This document shows positions 61,871 through 64,000 of a stretch of 64,000 nucleotides of DNA, piece by piece. Below the pieces are notes generated by a model. That model searched no databases. It was given only the letters and a program-made list of their open reading frames with translations, and had not been told where the DNA came from. A program made the position numbers and the translations under genes. Positions within the stretch are counted from its first letter, which is position 1. Every line of letters starts with the position of its first letter. Source of the stretch: Pseudomonadota bacterium (lineage in GTDB: Bacteria; Pseudomonadota; Gammaproteobacteria; Steroidobacterales; Steroidobacteraceae); NCBI GenBank assembly GCA_016703895.1, contig JADJBE010000004.1, positions 124,001 to 188,000 of the forward strand, in the 5' to 3' direction.

Positions 61871-64000
61871 ATGAAAGCAACACGATCGCAGGCTCTGATC
61901 CGCAATATTGCCGTGCTGAGCGCCGGTATCATTGCTACACCGGTCGTCCTTGCACAAACCGCCGCCACCAGCAGTGAAACTGAAGAACAACTCGAGCAGG
62001 TAGTCGTTACCGGCACCCGAGTCGCGAATCGTTCGGTGCTGGAGACATCAGTGCCTGTCGATGTCGTCACATCCGACGCATTGCAGAACCTAGGAGTGGC
62101 CGAGCTGAATCAGGCGCTCGCTGTCGCGCTGCCGTCATACAACTTTCCTCGCCCGGGTCTGGCGGACGGCACCGACACGGTCCGACCCGCCACATTGCGG
62201 GGCCTGTCGCCGGACCAGACCCTCGTACTGGTCAATTCCAAGCGCCGTCATGCAGCGTCACTCGTCAATGTGAATGGCACTATCGGTCGCGGCGCTTCCG
62301 CAGTCGATTTGAACACGATTCCTAACTCGATCGTCAAATCGATCGAAGTGTTGCGCGACGGCGCTTCGGCTCAATATGGCTCGGATGCGATCGCTGGCGT
62401 GATCAATCTTCGCCTGCGTGATGCGCGTGATGGTGGCGAACTTGGCGTCAGCTATGGCGTGCGCGAATCCAGCTATACAGTACCGGTTGGTGCTGCACCC
62501 GCTGGCGCGAATTGGGCGGCACCGAGTTCGATTTCCCGCGACGTGTCGGATGGTGAGTCGCTGACAGTGTCTGGCTGGAAGGGCTTGCCGCTGGGAGATG
62601 CGGGCTTCCTCACCGTCGCTGCCGAATATAAGGATCAGGAACGCACCGAACGCGGTGGCTACGACTTTCGGCAACAGTATCCGCTGATCGGCACGGCATT
62701 CGATCCGCGCGAGGCGACGATCGACCGGTTCAACGCCTGGTACGGCGAGCCGGCACTGCAGCAAGTGACGCTGTTCGCCAATGCCGGCACAGAACTCGCT
62801 GGCGGGGCGCGTCTCTACGGCACGCTCAGTTTCCAAGACCGCGACGCCGACTCCGCGGGCTTTTTTCGCCGCGCACTGGACGCGCGCAATGTGATCGAGA
62901 TCTATCCAGATGGTTACTTGCCGATTATCGCGCCGAACGTCACGGACTACAGTGCCAGTTTCGGCGTCGCTTGGACGCTAGGCGAATGGGATATGGATTC
63001 CTCGCTCGTCTATGGCAAGAATGACATGGAATTCACGATCAAGAATACCCTCAATCGTTCGCTTGGGCCAACGAGCAAGACTGTGTTCGACGCCGGTGGG
63101 TTCGATTACGATCAGTTAGTGTTCAATTTCGGCGCAGTGAGGCCGTTGGACATCGCCGCGCTTGCGTCACCGCTCAATATCGCGCTCGGCATCGAGGCAC
63201 GGCGGGAGAGTTACTCGATTACAGCGGGTGAACCGGACTCGTATCGTAACGGCGGCGTCCTGTTGGGGGGCCAGCCTACTGCCTCCGGCGCGCAGGTTTT
63301 TCCTGGCTTTCGTCCGGCTAACGAGGTCGATGAAAATCGTACCGCAGTGGGCGCGTATATCGATATCGAAGCCAATGTGACCGAACGTTTCCTGGCGGCC
63401 GCCGCCGTGCGCGCTGAGGATTATTCAGACTTCGGCTCAAACATCTCCGGCAAGCTGGCCGGGCGTTTCGATATCACCGATAACTTCGCGCTGCGCGGCT
63501 CCGTGCAAAATGGCTTCCGCGCCCCGTCGTTGCAGCAGCAGTACTTCGCGACGACGTCAACCAACTTCATCAACGGTGTACCGTTTGATATTACGACTTT
63601 CCCGGTGTCGGATCCGGTAGCCGTGGCGCTCGGCGCGCAACCGCTCGATGCCGAGAAATCGACTAACTTCTCGCTGGGTGCGGTGCTGCGCTTTGGTCTG
63701 GCCAGTCTGACTATCGACGCCTACCGCATCAATATCGATGATCGTATCGTGCTGTCTGAAAACCTGACGCAACCGAACGTGCGTGCTTTCCTGACAGCGC
63801 AGGGCTTTGTGGGCTCCGGTGGCGGGCGATTCTTCATCAACGGTGTCGATACCGAAACAGAAGGTCTCGACGTCGTGTTGAGCTGGCCGCTGCGCACCGC
63901 CACGGCCGGTAACTTTGACTTTAACCTGGTTGCGAACTTCAATGACACCAAGGTGACCCGCCTGCCGGCAACCGCCCCGCTCGCTGCGCTGACCCCGCCG
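61871..64000 (+). CDS. TonB-dependent receptor, N-terminal part (runs off the window)
   Basis: 710 codons are visible and open to the right edge. Signal peptide: IRNIAVLSAGIIATPVVLAQ. The TonB box is near EQLEQVVVTGTRV. The plug follows: TLRGLSPDQTLVLVNSKRRH, GRGASAVDLNTIPNSIVKSI and EVLRDGASAQYGSDAIAGVI. Barrel sequence continues (NFALRGSVQNGFRAPSLQQQ). There is no carboxypeptidase-like N-terminal domain, unlike the receptor at 9035. GGGAGG lies seven bases before the ATG. Ligand unknown. The 194 bases before it (61677-61870) hold only this leader. Confidence 0.93.
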   Translation, partial: MKATRSQALIRNIAVLSAGIIATPVVLAQTAATSSETEEQLEQVVVTGTRVANRSVLETSVPVDVVTSDALQNLGVAELNQALAVALPSYNFPRPGLADGTDTVRPATLRGLSPDQTLVLVNSKRRHAASLVNVNGTIGRGASAVDLNTIPNSIVKSIEVLRDGASAQYGSDAIAGVINLRLRDARDGGELGVSYGVRESSYTVPVGAAPAGANWAAPSSISRDVSDGESLTVSGWKGLPLGDAGFLTVAAEYKDQERTERGGYDFRQQYPLIGTAFDPREATIDRFNAWYGEPALQQVTLFANAGTELAGGARLYGTLSFQDRDADSAGFFRRALDARNVIEIYPDGYLPIIAPNVTDYSASFGVAWTLGEWDMDSSLVYGKNDMEFTIKNTLNRSLGPTSKTVFDAGGFDYDQLVFNFGAVRPLDIAALASPLNIALGIEARRESYSITAGEPDSYRNGGVLLGGQPTASGAQVFPGFRPANEVDENRTAVGAYIDIEANVTERFLAAAAVRAEDYSDFGSNISGKLAGRFDITDNFALRGSVQNGFRAPSLQQQYFATTSTNFINGVPFDITTFPVSDPVAVALGAQPLDAEKSTNFSLGAVLRFGLASLTIDAYRINIDDRIVLSENLTQPNVRAFLTAQGFVGSGGGRFFINGVDTETEGLDVVLSWPLRTATAGNFDFNLVANFNDTKVTRLPATAPLAALTPP

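Overview
The window is an ordinary chromosomal stretch of a Gram-negative gammaproteobacterium with moderately high GC. The evidence is the EF-P beta-lysylation set (efp, epmA, epmB), TonB-dependent receptors, a lipobox protein, a FimX-like c-di-GMP protein, the nrdR-ribD-ribE-ribBA-ribH-nusB-thiL run, prmB-aroC-asd, and xseB-ispA-dxs-folE2. This combination suggests a Xanthomonadales/Steroidobacterales-type lineage, which is an inference from gene content only. I see no prophage, insertion sequence, CRISPR array or biosynthetic cluster.

Layout. 0-7 kb: start of asd, aroC, prmB, then divergently a SCO1-type copper chaperone, psd, epmA, a free-Met-sulfoxide reductase, efp (reverse) and epmB. 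7-16.5 kb: FimX-like protein, an Oar-like TonB receptor, a CNT nucleoside transporter, a tannase-family esterase, a broken M48 peptidase and a CDP-alcohol phosphatidyltransferase. 16.5-22.4 kb: topoisomerase IV (parC, parE), an ECF sigma factor with a small membrane partner, and a divergent membrane protein. 22.7-25.2 kb: DUF3501, Fe-S oxidoreductase and rubrerythrin (redox stress). 25.3-29.3 kb: isoprenoid precursor genes plus folE2. 29.7-31.1 kb: a Ser/Thr kinase with a cyclic-nucleotide-type domain. 31.2-38 kb: thiamine, riboflavin, nrdR and glyA genes. 38-49.8 kb: an HDAC-like protein, ettA, folE, purL, a TagH-like FHA protein, a hydrolase and a methyltransferase. 50-53 kb: tRNA-Ser(CGA), a truncated MltF-like transglycosylase, tadA, queE, queD and a SOUL protein. 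53-58.4 kb: small membrane proteins, an AGCS symporter, a SulP transporter and a universal stress protein. 58.4-64 kb: an accessory-looking tail with a DUF2799 lipoprotein, an interrupted GlyGly-CTERM secreted protein, a VapC remnant, a small membrane protein and the start of a second TonB receptor.

The most unusual signal is non-coding. Three copies of a roughly 200-nt nested inverted-repeat element lie at 22516-22712, 29297-29486 (reverse) and 29545-29758. Each has a long outer stem, a 14-nt linker, a 17-bp inner stem with a 42-43-nt loop, and a second linker with a small hairpin. Linkers and loop ends are conserved between copies. Arm sequences differ but stay self-complementary. All three copies sit 3' of a gene with the same relative orientation.

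The second general signal is about data quality. About ten coding sequences carry single frameshifts, several at short homopolymers, and they include essential genes (parC, dxs). Most are therefore probably consensus errors. The 38-codon-scale gap in epmB, the truncated M48 gene, the VapC fragment and the in-frame TGA in the GlyGly-CTERM gene need separate explanations.
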